DNA of 10,108 nt from Proteiniphilum sp. (GTDB lineage: Bacteria > Bacteroidota > Bacteroidia > Bacteroidales > Dysgonomonadaceae), in assembly GCA_012728465.1 (NCBI GenBank), contig JAAYFB010000247.1, positions 1 through 10,108 of the forward strand, read 5' to 3'. This document shows, in pieces, positions 1 to 8,266 of this stretch. The first letter of the stretch is position 1, and each line of letters starts with the position of its first letter. The position numbers and the translations under genes are program-made. Under the pieces are notes generated by a model that was not told the origin of the DNA, made no database searches, and worked only from the letters and a program-made list of their open reading frames with translations.

Positions 1-579
1 CCATGACAAGTTAGATGCATCATGCCCAAAATACCTCCATGCTGCAGCATCAATACCCACTACATTACCACCCATAGGTGCATGAGAAGCATACATAGCT
101 AAAATTTCATTTTTTGAATAGGATAACTCGAGCCTAGTAGCTAGAATTACTTCGATTAGCTTTTCGAAATAAGTTCTTTCATTTTGACGCATCAACCTAA
201 TTGTTTGCATCGTGATGGTGCTACCACCGCTAATCACACGTTTCGATTTCATATTTTGAGACAATGCCCTCACTATCGAGACAGGATTAACCCCAGGGTG
301 ATAACTAAACCACCTATCCTCAAACTCAATCAAACATATCTTATATTTCTCTGCTACACTATCAGTTGGTGCAAATCGCCATTGACCATCAGTGGCAATA
401 CGTGCACCTAATAATTCACCATTGCGATCTGTAACCTGAGTGCTGTATGGAGCTTCAAACAGAGTTCGAGGAAGTGCAAAGGCATACCAAAGAAGAAAGA
501 ATGCAATAGATATTATTGCAATCTTTTTCCATAGTTTGATTTTTTTAAAAGCGACTAAAATCCTTTTAAACACTCCCAT
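1..579 (-). CDS. pbpC: Penicillin-binding protein 1C, N-terminal part (cut by window edge)
   Basis: I read this frame by hand from the minus strand: 193 codons from ATG at 579-577, open to the window edge. PBP1C is an inner-membrane peptidoglycan glycosyltransferase with a transpeptidase domain; only the anchor and part of the glycosyltransferase domain are here. Seen: basic N-terminus, one TM segment at about residues 20-36 ending in FALPRTLF, then STQVTDRNGELL and the PBP1C-typical IATDGQWRF (61-69). GT51 motif 1 is EDRWFSYHPGV (E87 is the likely catalytic Glu), motif 2 is GGSTITMQ (118-125), and KNEILAMY followed by GGNVVGIDAAAWRYFG matches motif 4. An in-frame TAG just upstream leaves no earlier start. 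It is the last visible gene of the minus-strand operon, 53 nt after the xylanase. The IATDGQWRF segment and the A2M linkage favour PBP1C over PBP1A. The transpeptidase and C-terminal domains lie outside the window and cannot be checked. Confidence 0.93.
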   Translation of the reverse strand, partial: MGVFKRILVAFKKIKLWKKIAIISIAFFLLWYAFALPRTLFEAPYSTQVTDRNGELLGARIATDGQWRFAPTDSVAEKYKICLIEFEDRWFSYHPGVNPVSIVRALSQNMKSKRVISGGSTITMQTIRLMRQNERTYFEKLIEVILATRLELSYSKNEILAMYASHAPMGGNVVGIDAAAWRYFGHDASNLSW

Positions 580-632
580 TATTACTGCCTAGCTATAAAT
601 ATTAGAGATATAGACCATTGATTATATTAAAT

Positions 633-1751
633 CTATAGGCTGTTATTTATCAATTTAGTAACAATAGCTTTAGGTTTATGATTTCTATCAAATAGCAGAG
701 GGTAGTTTGTGCGCCCTTTAACGGGAAAATTATTTAGCCAAGAGTCGCCATCACTAACTCCCCACATTGTTACACGTATTATGTTGTCACTATTATTTAT
801 AAACATAGTGAAGAAGTCATTCATCCTTTCATTCCAGTTATTCATAACATCAATAGGTAAACCATCAGTATATGGATCAATTTGCTTTTTGTATGTTTCA
901 TTATCATCTAGGTCAGCTCCACCTCTCCTACGTGGTTCGGGAAGAGGACTTAAATCAAATTCAGTTATCAGCACTTTTACGCCTGCATCGGAATATTCTC
1001 GAATTGTTTCTTCATACTCTTTTATCGAGGGAGAAGTCATTCCAACATGAGCCTGCATCCCAACTCCATCTATCCTTATGTCCCTTTCTTTTAATGTATT
1101 AATAAGCCTTACTATTGTTTTTCTCTTTTCAGGGTACCACTCATTGTAATCATTATAATACAATTGAGCATTTGGATCAGCTTCCTGGGCATACTGAAAG
1201 GCTAAAGGGATAAACTCTTCACCTAGAATTTCATAGAACTTGCTTTTTCGATATGATCCATCCTCCATAATTGCCTCATTAACCACATCCCATCCAGTAA
1301 CTCTACCTTTATAACGACCCACAACTGTTTTAATATGATGTTCCATTCGCCCTTTTAACTCTTCTGCTGATATGTTATTGCCCAGATCATCTACACAGAA
1401 CCAGTCTGGAAGTTGAGAGTGCCAAATCAAACAATGCCCTATTACTGTCATATCATTGTCAAGCCCAAATTTAACAAAGGCATCTGCTTCTCTAAAGTCA
1501 TACCTATCAGGCGAGCGAAGCAAAGATGCGCTTTTCATACTATTCTCAGCAACTATTGCATTGAAGTGCTTCAATACCACTTTCACTCCAGCAGTATCTC
1601 TACCAAAAATTTGACTAGCATTAAGTGCTACTCCTATTTGGAACTTTCCTCTCATTGCATTTTTTAATGATGGCTCTTCTTTAAGTATAGTATTGCCCTG
1701 CGTTTGACTAACAATATAAATAAAAAATATCAACACAAATCTTGTTTTCAT
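633..1751 (-). CDS. Secreted GH10 endo-1,4-beta-xylanase
   Basis: Family GH10 retaining glycoside hydrolase; members usually cleave internal beta-1,4-xylosidic bonds of xylan. The protein has 372 residues: a signal peptide (about 1-19, MKTRFVLIFFIYIVSQTQG, no lipobox) and a single catalytic barrel, with no carbohydrate-binding module. The landmarks are intact: ENSMK (69-73), GHCLIWHSQ (105-113), WDVVNEA with acid/base E159, NDYN (200-203), GMQAH (231-235), ITEFDLS with nucleophile E264, and WGVSDGDSWL (from W330). The two glutamates are 105 residues apart, as usual for GH10. The PRRRGGAD insertion after the nucleophile resembles Bacteroidetes GH10 enzymes. I chose ATG at 1751; the open frame extends two codons upstream to a TTG at 1757, but ATG gives a normal signal peptide. 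It sits 36 nt after the A2M stop and 53 nt before pbpC, so it is probably co-transcribed with both. Family and catalytic competence are clear from the motifs. The true substrate is not: no SusC/SusD or other xylan genes are visible. Confidence 0.95.
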   Translation of the reverse strand: MKTRFVLIFFIYIVSQTQGNTILKEEPSLKNAMRGKFQIGVALNASQIFGRDTAGVKVVLKHFNAIVAENSMKSASLLRSPDRYDFREADAFVKFGLDNDMTVIGHCLIWHSQLPDWFCVDDLGNNISAEELKGRMEHHIKTVVGRYKGRVTGWDVVNEAIMEDGSYRKSKFYEILGEEFIPLAFQYAQEADPNAQLYYNDYNEWYPEKRKTIVRLINTLKERDIRIDGVGMQAHVGMTSPSIKEYEETIREYSDAGVKVLITEFDLSPLPEPRRRGGADLDDNETYKKQIDPYTDGLPIDVMNNWNERMNDFFTMFINNSDNIIRVTMWGVSDGDSWLNNFPVKGRTNYPLLFDRNHKPKAIVTKLINNSL

Positions 1752-1787
1752 TATCAATCACTATTATATCCTTATGAAACTTAACTT

Positions 1788-4700
1788 TTACTCCCCAACC
1801 TCTACCCACATGCCACTATTCCTAGCCTGCTCATTCGGTGCATACATTGCCTGACATGATACTGCTGGAAGATAATATCGCCCTTTATATGCTGCTTGAA
1901 GTCTCACTCTAAAAGTCTTGGTTTCATTGGCACCAAGATTGAAGTATGTGAGCACTCTATCATCTCTAATGTCCCTATAAGTATAATTAGATACAGAAGG
2001 TGATGTTTGTACGTTAGCATCCAAAACTCTCTCATTCAATATCTCCCAACCAGATGCAAATACTTGCGTTAGAGCTAAGTCAGTAAATGATTGCTCTACA
2101 CCATTGCGAACAGTTACTTCAGCAATAAATTCCTTGCCCTGCTCTATTGAACCTACATTAACAGATTTATTATCCACCCCAACATATCTTACTGATATAT
2201 CAAAAGAGGCACTAGTTGGTTTTATGTGCTCATCAGTTAGTGGTTGCGTGCTTCTAGTCAGTAGAGCATATAGCTTAGCATTACTATTATTTTTCAACTC
2301 TATCGAAAGCTTTTTATTTTGCTCCAAATCTGTTTGATATATTGCTTTTGGTGTATTAATTCTCTCCTTAGCTGTACCATTTATCTTCCAGTCAATATCT
2401 ATATTGCCTTGACCCATCTTAGCAGCCAATTTAGCCATTGACACTAATCCAAATGCTGCAGTTTGAGTTGTAATATATCCCGATGAAAGTGATTCTGCAA
2501 CTGACGGGGCTATAGACATCGCTTTGTCTATTTTATCAAGAAGTACGTATGTTTCAAGTATCATTGCCCTATCTCTAGATGCTGACCCGAAAGAGGCATT
2601 ATTGAAACTATACTCTTCTACATAGTCATTTACATTAAATACCAATTCATTTGCCACATCACTCCTTCCAGCTATAGCATATGCTGCAGACAAGCGCCAT
2701 CTAGCTTGTAATGAAAGATCTGATATCTCTCGCAATCTATTCATTGCACCCTGCTCAGTGTTACCACTTAAGGCTAACGCATATAACCTATAAGCCTGTT
2801 GCAAATCAGTCATTGAAATGGAGTAGTATCCTTGATATGGAGTAGTGTATGACCAATTCTGAGCCATTCGCTTCTGAAACTGAACCCAACGTAATATCAC
2901 ATTGTCTGACACATTGTAGCCTCTATTTTTAGCCTCTAATAGGAAGTGCCCTGCATAAGTAGTTACCCATTCTGTTGCATATCTATTACCACTCCAATAA
3001 GCAAAACCACCATCAGATAGTTGTCTTGAAGATACAACTCTAATTATCTCATTAACTTTAGCACTGTTGATTTTCTTTTTTGCCTCATCTAAAGCCTCAA
3101 ACTCTTCCATATATAAAAGAGGAAAACCTTGAGATATTATCTGTTCGGTACAAGCATGAGGATAGTCTAGCAAAAAGTTTATATTTTTACTAAAGTTCAC
3201 ACTAGGAAGTCGTGACAACTCTAACTTTGCCCAATCATTAGGATTTATATTCTCAACATCCATCTCGAGTGTGGCGGTGCCTTCTGAGTCTATCAATTGA
3301 CTCTTAGTTAAAACCACTGGTTGTATAGGATTCCTTATTTCAATATCAATAGTTTCTGTGAAGGTTGATCCATTGGTGGTTGACTTTATCTCTACATGCT
3401 CAGCACCAAGCGTGCTATCAACCTTAAACTTGAAATATACTACCTTGTCTCCAGCCTTAGTAAAAGATACAGTCTGAGTAGATTCTCCTATGGGTTTCAA
3501 TTTACCACCAGTTTTGATAGATACCTGCACTTTGTTTACTCCAGATTCAAGGGCAAAAACATTTACAGGTAACCATACCTCCTCGTTAGGACCAAGAACA
3601 CGTGGCAATGTTGATAATGTCATTAAACTGCTCTTAACCTCCGTTGTTTTTTCACTGCTTCCATATGCTCCATCTCCACCAGCAACTACCATAGTTCTTA
3701 CAGATCCAACATATTGAGGCAATGTTACTTTATGACTACTCGTCTCACCAGCCTTTATTGAGTATGGTCCCATGAATTTTACGACAGACTTGAAACGATT
3801 AACATTGTTATCAGATGCTTTAAGAGCCTCATCACCTCCTATACTTAACATTGATGCAAATCTACCACTATTTGCACCTATGACTCTATTATATAAATCC
3901 CAAGTACGCATATTTAGTGCCTCACGTGCATAAAACTCACCCCATGCATTAGGGGTTTTAAATGCGGTTAAGTCTAATAGACCATCATCTACAATTGCTA
4001 TGGTATAAGTCATTGGCTTATTCTCCTTTTCACTAACGGAGATTGTAAACTCTTGCTCTGGTTTTAATACATCAGGCATTTTGATAATCGGAGATAATTT
4101 GCTATTCTTATTATCAACACTTACATTTTGCACACCATACATGCGTATAGGCAAGTCATTGTCTGATTGCGAATGTGGCTGCAACAAGGTTACAAATATA
4201 TAGAAGTTAGGAGCCATCTCTTTTGTGATATTTATTGTAAGCGTGGCACCCTCTTCTGCTGTAGTTCTAACCCACTCTTTTAATAAAATACCCGAACTAT
4301 TCTCAATACTCACTAGCGCATTTCCATTGGCACTTCCTGGAATTGAAATTACAGCTTTATCTCCTACATCATACTTATCTTTATCAGTAGTGAATGACAA
4401 CATTGTTGGGCTGTTTGGGTCTGTCTTCATAGATCTACCGTAAGATGATGGCCAATCAACATAAAAGATAGTGCCCGTGGAGTGCCCTCCCTCTTTATCA
4501 TTTACCAAAACAAGATATCGCCCCCATTCGGGATAATCAACTTGGAACTTAATATTACCCTTACCATTCTTTATACTGGTTTCACCACTTGCCACCACAT
4601 TTGCTGAACTACTATGAACATAAGTTGCTAAATCTTCATTCGTGCTATTCCACCACCAACTCCAGTTTAGCTTATATATTTTATATGATGCATCACCCGA

Positions 4701-7367
4701 AATTCCTTTGCCATGCGAATTAACCATTGCAACATCAAAGTTTATAGGGCTATTTGTCTCTAGAAAACCCCTTTGTGAAGAAGGGGACTTTATTCCTATA
4801 TATCTAGTGTAAGGAGAATAGAACACTGTTTGAGAATAAAAACTCATATCTCCCCCCTGCTCATACACTCTTGATAAGAGATTGCCTCGCAACATTCCTG
4901 GAGCATTGTCCGCAGAGGGTATCCTTGCACTTACATTAGCAGTACCTGATTGACTAAGCGTTCCATTAAATAGTTCAGTTTTACTTCTATCAAACTTTAA
5001 TAGTGGGTTGTTGAAAGTATAGCTCATGTAGTCTTTAAATGGAGCATCTGACTTGTATAAACTCAACTCTATTTCTGCCTTTAAGTTTGACGCAGGTGCA
5101 CCATGTAGCCATTGAGAATTAAGAGTTCCGCTAATACTCCCCGACTTTGCCTCAATAATAGAATCGGTATCAAATCTAACTTTCAGCCTATTAGGTTTTA
5201 TTGTTTCAATACGAAGAGATTTATAAAATGACGCCCCACCCACTTTTAAATAGGCTTGCCACATACCTGTCTCAACAGATGGATCAGTTTCAATCAAAAA
5301 AGTATAAAATCCATTGGTACTCTTTGTATTTACTTGACGTTGATAGATCTGATTTTTAGGTGTATATACCTCCAATGTCACTGGATGATCTTTAGGCAAC
5401 TTTTTATCCATATCCTCCAGTATAAAAGATAAGTAGATTGAGTCCCCTGGTCGCCATACTCCCCTCTCTGTATAGGCATAACCCTTAAGTCCTTTCTGAA
5501 TCTCTTTACCCGAAACATCAAAGCTACTAAGAGATAACGACGCCTCGGCACTAACCTCAAGGTAACCGATATCGTCTCCACTTGTAGCAGTTACCAGATA
5601 GGGAAGCCCACCACTATATTCAATATCTGAAAAACCATTAGCATCAGATTTACCAGAACCAATAACCTGCATTTGATAATTATAGATAGTAATTTCTGCT
5701 CCAGATATTGGTTTTGCAGTTGTGATGTCAGCAACGGTGATTGCCATCTTGTCATCTAGGGATGATTTAGCAATTACTCCTATATTAGATGCCATTACTA
5801 GTGAGCTAACTATTTTGTCAGAACCTATAAAATATGACGGTTTGCAGGGGTCATCCCTATCCCTCCAATCATATTCGCTCCAATCAAATGACTCATAATA
5901 ATATGGACTAGACAAATCCCATATTGCATCATCTTCTTCTGATATTGTATTATCAGCAAAGCGTTTCATTGACACGTCCGACGGAATAACAGTTGCACCA
6001 TTACCACAATTATATAGCGAATAATTGGGGCTCATGGACATTTGAACAATATACATAGCACCTAAATCATCTTTAATCAATTCGGACAAATCAAGGGAGA
6101 AGTTGTTCCATTTAGTAAGATCAAAACTTTTATTTTTATCCAATCGTAGTTGCTTATTCATTATCAGTCTTCCAAAACGACGAACCTCCCCATTAGAATA
6201 GTCATTGTTGAGAGACTTAGACTGTAGGTAATATTTTATATTATTCTGGTATATCTTCATCACTTTGACATCCACGGCCCACAAATTGACAGCACTAAAA
6301 GGTAATATTAGGTTGTCTGAGTTAGGAAGAATATTGCCTCCTTTATCCATTTTAATTTGTGGCTTATCTCCTTCCACTTGCAACTGAAACTCATAATCTT
6401 TTTCTAAGTATAAGCCCGATATATTATTTAAGCCTTTATATATATTGAGAGTAAATGCTTCACTAGGGAATGATTCGGGATATATCTTTAAAACATTTTT
6501 ATCTAGTCTGTAAGTATAATTTTTGATTCCTGATAATGTAAACAATCCTTCCAAGTTTTGTGACACAGAGATGGGGTCACTAAAAGTTACCCTAATATAC
6601 TTTTCGGTGGAGCTGCTAGTTCTTACATCAACAACGTGGAAGTTATCCGCAGACAATGAAGGTATATTAATTTCACTTTCGTGCTTCATCTTTGCCCCGA
6701 TTGCTTTACCGTCAAAAATAACACTGTATGTTTTATCATCATTAGTTCTTTGCAGACTATCAATTGAAATTTTATATTTAACAGAGCTTACAGGTGTAGC
6801 TCGTACAACTGCATCCTTAGAGTTTTTCACACTAATCATCTTCACCACTTCTTTGGCATCGATAGGATTTGAAAAACCCATTATACCTTCCACACTATTC
6901 CAATCTAGCACATCACTACTAGTAGGTGAATATGGCGACAAGTCCACACTAAAGCTCTGGCTATTTACATAAAAGTCAAACTCGAAAGTTTTAAACTTGG
7001 TTTCAACGTTAAGCACCTTACCTAGATTGAACTTTACGCGATACTTTTGACCAGGCTTAAGACTGTTAATCTCTGGCACAAAACGAACCGTATTGTTGTT
7101 AACCCAAAATGTACTCCCATTTACTGATGGAGATATTGAAAACAAATCATTTTTGACCTCCCCGCCTATCTCTACTGCCGGTATATCTTGCGTTAACTCC
7201 ACTTGCACAAAAGCGTCTGTGGATACACTACCATAGGTGAATGCTGAAATATATCTTGCAAATTCTACATCTATCACCCTTGCATCCTGCTTGCAAGAGT
7301 ATCCTAATAATAATAAAAGCAATAGCAATACGAGTGCTTTACTTGAACGAATAAGTTTTTGCTTCAT
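1788..7367 (-). CDS. Bacterial alpha-2-macroglobulin family lipoprotein (YfhM-like)
   Basis: A 1859-residue envelope protein that should act as a protease trap: cleavage of a bait region exposes a thioester that covalently captures the protease. Seen: a lipoprotein signal peptide with eight consecutive leucines (14-21), then GYSC with the likely lipidated Cys25. Long beta-rich N-terminal macroglobulin domains follow, then an MG2-type segment around YTERGVWRPGD (from Y632), a bait-region-type domain from about residue 990 (SFTTDKDKYDVGD), and the A2M core motif FMGPYSIKAGE (G1200). The thioester motif is CTEQ (C1406-Q1409) in YPHACTEQ, heading an alpha-helical thioester domain to about 1650. 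A C-terminal MG/receptor-binding-like domain (SFDISVRYVGVDNKS onward) ends the protein. Cys, Glu and Gln of the thioester are kept, so it is predicted to be a thioester-competent form. E. coli YfhM carries CLEQ and also neighbours pbpC. The start is ATG at 7367, 67 nt after the helix-hairpin-helix gene. Which membrane holds the lipoprotein cannot be told. Confidence 0.93.
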   Translation of the reverse strand: MKQKLIRSSKALVLLLLLLLLGYSCKQDARVIDVEFARYISAFTYGSVSTDAFVQVELTQDIPAVEIGGEVKNDLFSISPSVNGSTFWVNNNTVRFVPEINSLKPGQKYRVKFNLGKVLNVETKFKTFEFDFYVNSQSFSVDLSPYSPTSSDVLDWNSVEGIMGFSNPIDAKEVVKMISVKNSKDAVVRATPVSSVKYKISIDSLQRTNDDKTYSVIFDGKAIGAKMKHESEINIPSLSADNFHVVDVRTSSSTEKYIRVTFSDPISVSQNLEGLFTLSGIKNYTYRLDKNVLKIYPESFPSEAFTLNIYKGLNNISGLYLEKDYEFQLQVEGDKPQIKMDKGGNILPNSDNLILPFSAVNLWAVDVKVMKIYQNNIKYYLQSKSLNNDYSNGEVRRFGRLIMNKQLRLDKNKSFDLTKWNNFSLDLSELIKDDLGAMYIVQMSMSPNYSLYNCGNGATVIPSDVSMKRFADNTISEEDDAIWDLSSPYYYESFDWSEYDWRDRDDPCKPSYFIGSDKIVSSLVMASNIGVIAKSSLDDKMAITVADITTAKPISGAEITIYNYQMQVIGSGKSDANGFSDIEYSGGLPYLVTATSGDDIGYLEVSAEASLSLSSFDVSGKEIQKGLKGYAYTERGVWRPGDSIYLSFILEDMDKKLPKDHPVTLEVYTPKNQIYQRQVNTKSTNGFYTFLIETDPSVETGMWQAYLKVGGASFYKSLRIETIKPNRLKVRFDTDSIIEAKSGSISGTLNSQWLHGAPASNLKAEIELSLYKSDAPFKDYMSYTFNNPLLKFDRSKTELFNGTLSQSGTANVSARIPSADNAPGMLRGNLLSRVYEQGGDMSFYSQTVFYSPYTRYIGIKSPSSQRGFLETNSPINFDVAMVNSHGKGISGDASYKIYKLNWSWWWNSTNEDLATYVHSSSANVVASGETSIKNGKGNIKFQVDYPEWGRYLVLVNDKEGGHSTGTIFYVDWPSSYGRSMKTDPNSPTMLSFTTDKDKYDVGDKAVISIPGSANGNALVSIENSSGILLKEWVRTTAEEGATLTINITKEMAPNFYIFVTLLQPHSQSDNDLPIRMYGVQNVSVDNKNSKLSPIIKMPDVLKPEQEFTISVSEKENKPMTYTIAIVDDGLLDLTAFKTPNAWGEFYAREALNMRTWDLYNRVIGANSGRFASMLSIGGDEALKASDNNVNRFKSVVKFMGPYSIKAGETSSHKVTLPQYVGSVRTMVVAGGDGAYGSSEKTTEVKSSLMTLSTLPRVLGPNEEVWLPVNVFALESGVNKVQVSIKTGGKLKPIGESTQTVSFTKAGDKVVYFKFKVDSTLGAEHVEIKSTTNGSTFTETIDIEIRNPIQPVVLTKSQLIDSEGTATLEMDVENINPNDWAKLELSRLPSVNFSKNINFLLDYPHACTEQIISQGFPLLYMEEFEALDEAKKKINSAKVNEIIRVVSSRQLSDGGFAYWSGNRYATEWVTTYAGHFLLEAKNRGYNVSDNVILRWVQFQKRMAQNWSYTTPYQGYYSISMTDLQQAYRLYALALSGNTEQGAMNRLREISDLSLQARWRLSAAYAIAGRSDVANELVFNVNDYVEEYSFNNASFGSASRDRAMILETYVLLDKIDKAMSIAPSVAESLSSGYITTQTAAFGLVSMAKLAAKMGQGNIDIDWKINGTAKERINTPKAIYQTDLEQNKKLSIELKNNSNAKLYALLTRSTQPLTDEHIKPTSASFDISVRYVGVDNKSVNVGSIEQGKEFIAEVTVRNGVEQSFTDLALTQVFASGWEILNERVLDANVQTSPSVSNYTYRDIRDDRVLTYFNLGANETKTFRVRLQAAYKGRYYLPAVSCQAMYAPNEQARNSGMWVEVGE
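7305..7316 (-). repeat. Short trinucleotide repeat encoding leucines of the A2M signal peptide
   Basis: Four tandem TTA codons on the minus strand form the end of an eight-leucine run in the hydrophobic core of the lipoprotein signal peptide. Slippage would change the number of leucines without breaking the reading frame. The tract is short, and I infer no regulatory role from it. Confidence 0.5.
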
Positions 7368-7417
7368 AACTGTTGTTGGTTTATTAGTTTCTTAATTTTT
7401 AATTCTGAGTAAAAATA

Positions 7418-7447
7418 GAAATATAATGATTCGACTAAAACTCTAAA
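7418..7447 (-). promoter_or_regulatory. Possible promoter for the A2M-xylanase-pbpC operon
   Basis: Reading the minus strand, TTTA (7447-7444) is followed after 18 nt by TATATTTC (7425-7418), seven of eight matches to the Bacteroidetes -7 consensus TAnnTTTG. The upstream element differs by one base from TTTG, overlaps the last codons of the helix-hairpin-helix gene, and has a spacer slightly under the usual 19-21 nt. A start near 7411 would give a leader of about 43 nt before the A2M ATG. In DNA this AT-rich such matches also arise by chance, so this is a candidate only. Confidence 0.25.
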
Positions 7448-8166
7448 TAGGGATTTAATCTAGTCAAATCATCCTCAGAAAATTCAATAAGTACAGAAAG
7501 TTCATTTAGTGACTTGATGTCGCCTTTCTTTCTACGCAAATTATTAATTGCTTGTACCTGTTTATAGTTTAAGTAAGGGTGCTTCAAGAGTTCTTTGAAC
7601 TCTAATTTATTGATGTTAATCTTTGAAATATCAATATCCAAATCTACATACGGAATAATGTTTTGGTATCTATCTTCATCCATACCATATACTTCTTTTA
7701 ATTGATCAATACTAGCATATCCGCCGAGTAAATCTCGATACTTTACTATTCGTGAAGCATACGAGGAGCCAATACCAGGAAGCTTCTTCCATGCCGAAGT
7801 ATCCGAGTTATTAAGATAGATTGTCTCCCCTATTTTTAGTTTAATGTTTGGCTTATAATTATTTACAGAGGAGGTACTGTCTTTAATATTGATCTTAACA
7901 TGAGGATTGCTAGCAGCAATATCTTTTTCAGCACTAAATGACTTTGACGAAGTTGTATAAGAAACATTTTTCTTTTCAACTTCTATACTGTTATAAAAAG
8001 AATCAAATGCAGCAACTAAGGAGTCGTTATAGTTTATTACAACTTGAGATGGAGCTCGACTTGCAAAAATAAAATTGGTTATTAGCCCAATAAAAATCAG
8101 TACTAACAGTAAAATTATTGCCAGCTGCTCGCTTCGTTGGTAGTATAAAAAGTCTTTCCAGCTCAT
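7435..8166 (-). CDS. Membrane-anchored helix-hairpin-helix (ComEA-like) protein
   Basis: A 243-residue protein with a short cytoplasmic-looking N-terminus (FLYYQRSEQ), one TM segment at about residues 15-34, a low-complexity Ser/Lys/Asn linker to about 115, and two helix-hairpin-helix units. The first holds LPGIG (129-133) followed by SRIVKYRDLLGGY and QLKEVYGM. The second runs from about 185 (ININKLEFKELLKHPYL) to the end. Such units bind DNA backbone non-specifically in ComEA, a DNA-uptake receptor, but proteins of this single-TM architecture are widespread in Bacteroidetes and their function is not established. A role in DNA uptake is only inference. The start at ATG 8166 places the TM segment at the N-terminus. 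It is first in the minus-strand block; the 67-nt gap to the A2M gene allows either read-through or a separate promoter. No competence genes are visible beside it. Confidence 0.85.
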   Translation of the reverse strand: MSWKDFLYYQRSEQLAIILLLVLIFIGLITNFIFASRAPSQVVINYNDSLVAAFDSFYNSIEVEKKNVSYTTSSKSFSAEKDIAASNPHVKINIKDSTSSVNNYKPNIKLKIGETIYLNNSDTSAWKKLPGIGSSYASRIVKYRDLLGGYASIDQLKEVYGMDEDRYQNIIPYVDLDIDISKININKLEFKELLKHPYLNYKQVQAINNLRRKKGDIKSLNELSVLIEFSEDDLTRLNPYLEF

Positions 8167-8266
8167 TGGTATGATTTTATAAATGGTAAAGATAAAAATA
8201 ATTTAAATGATATTATTATCTTTGACAGCTTATTATGAGTTTATAATTATAGAATATGGTAGAATT
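8167..8266. promoter_or_regulatory. Divergent promoter region between the two gene blocks
   Basis: This AT-rich 100-nt stretch is the only place where transcription diverges, so promoters for both blocks should lie here. On the plus strand, TTTG at 8221-8224 (which overlaps TTGACA at 8222-8227) is followed after 19 nt by TAATTATA (8244-8251), a partial match to the Bacteroidetes consensus TTTG / TAnnTTTG. On the minus strand, TATCTTTA (8194-8187) matches seven of eight positions of the -7 element, but I find no matching TTTG at the expected distance upstream. Location is well supported by gene orientation; the exact elements are tentative. A plus-strand start near 8258 would exclude the upstream ATG at 8207 as the translation start. 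Confidence 0.4.

Noticed and set aside
184..411. 75-codon plus-strand open frame near the left edge
   Set aside because: Antisense to the pbpC glycosyltransferase region, whose motifs (EDRWFSYHPGV, GGSTITMQ) prove the minus-strand reading.
580..632. Possible promoter or terminator between the xylanase and pbpC
   Set aside because: Only AT-rich sequence is seen; there is no hairpin with a U-run and no convincing pair of promoter elements, so read-through from the operon is simpler.
1752..1757. TTG start two codons before the xylanase ATG
   Set aside because: It would add only TTG-ATA before a good ATG followed by a basic signal-peptide n-region; there is no ribosome-binding evidence for it.
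6523..6972. 149-codon plus-strand open frame
   Set aside because: Lies wholly inside the A2M gene on the opposite strand; its translation has no recognisable domain and no start context. It is a shadow frame.
8222..8247. Classical sigma-70 style TTGACA / TATAAT pair
   Set aside because: The spacer is only 14 nt, too short for a normal sigma-70 promoter; the overlapping Bacteroidetes-type pair at 8221-8251 fits somewhat better.
8207..8266. N-terminal extension of the SpmA/SpmB-like protein from ATG 8207
   Set aside because: The extra 20 residues are not family-like, and they overlap the likely promoter; ATG 8267 starts exactly at the family-like MVLNYVWIAFF.
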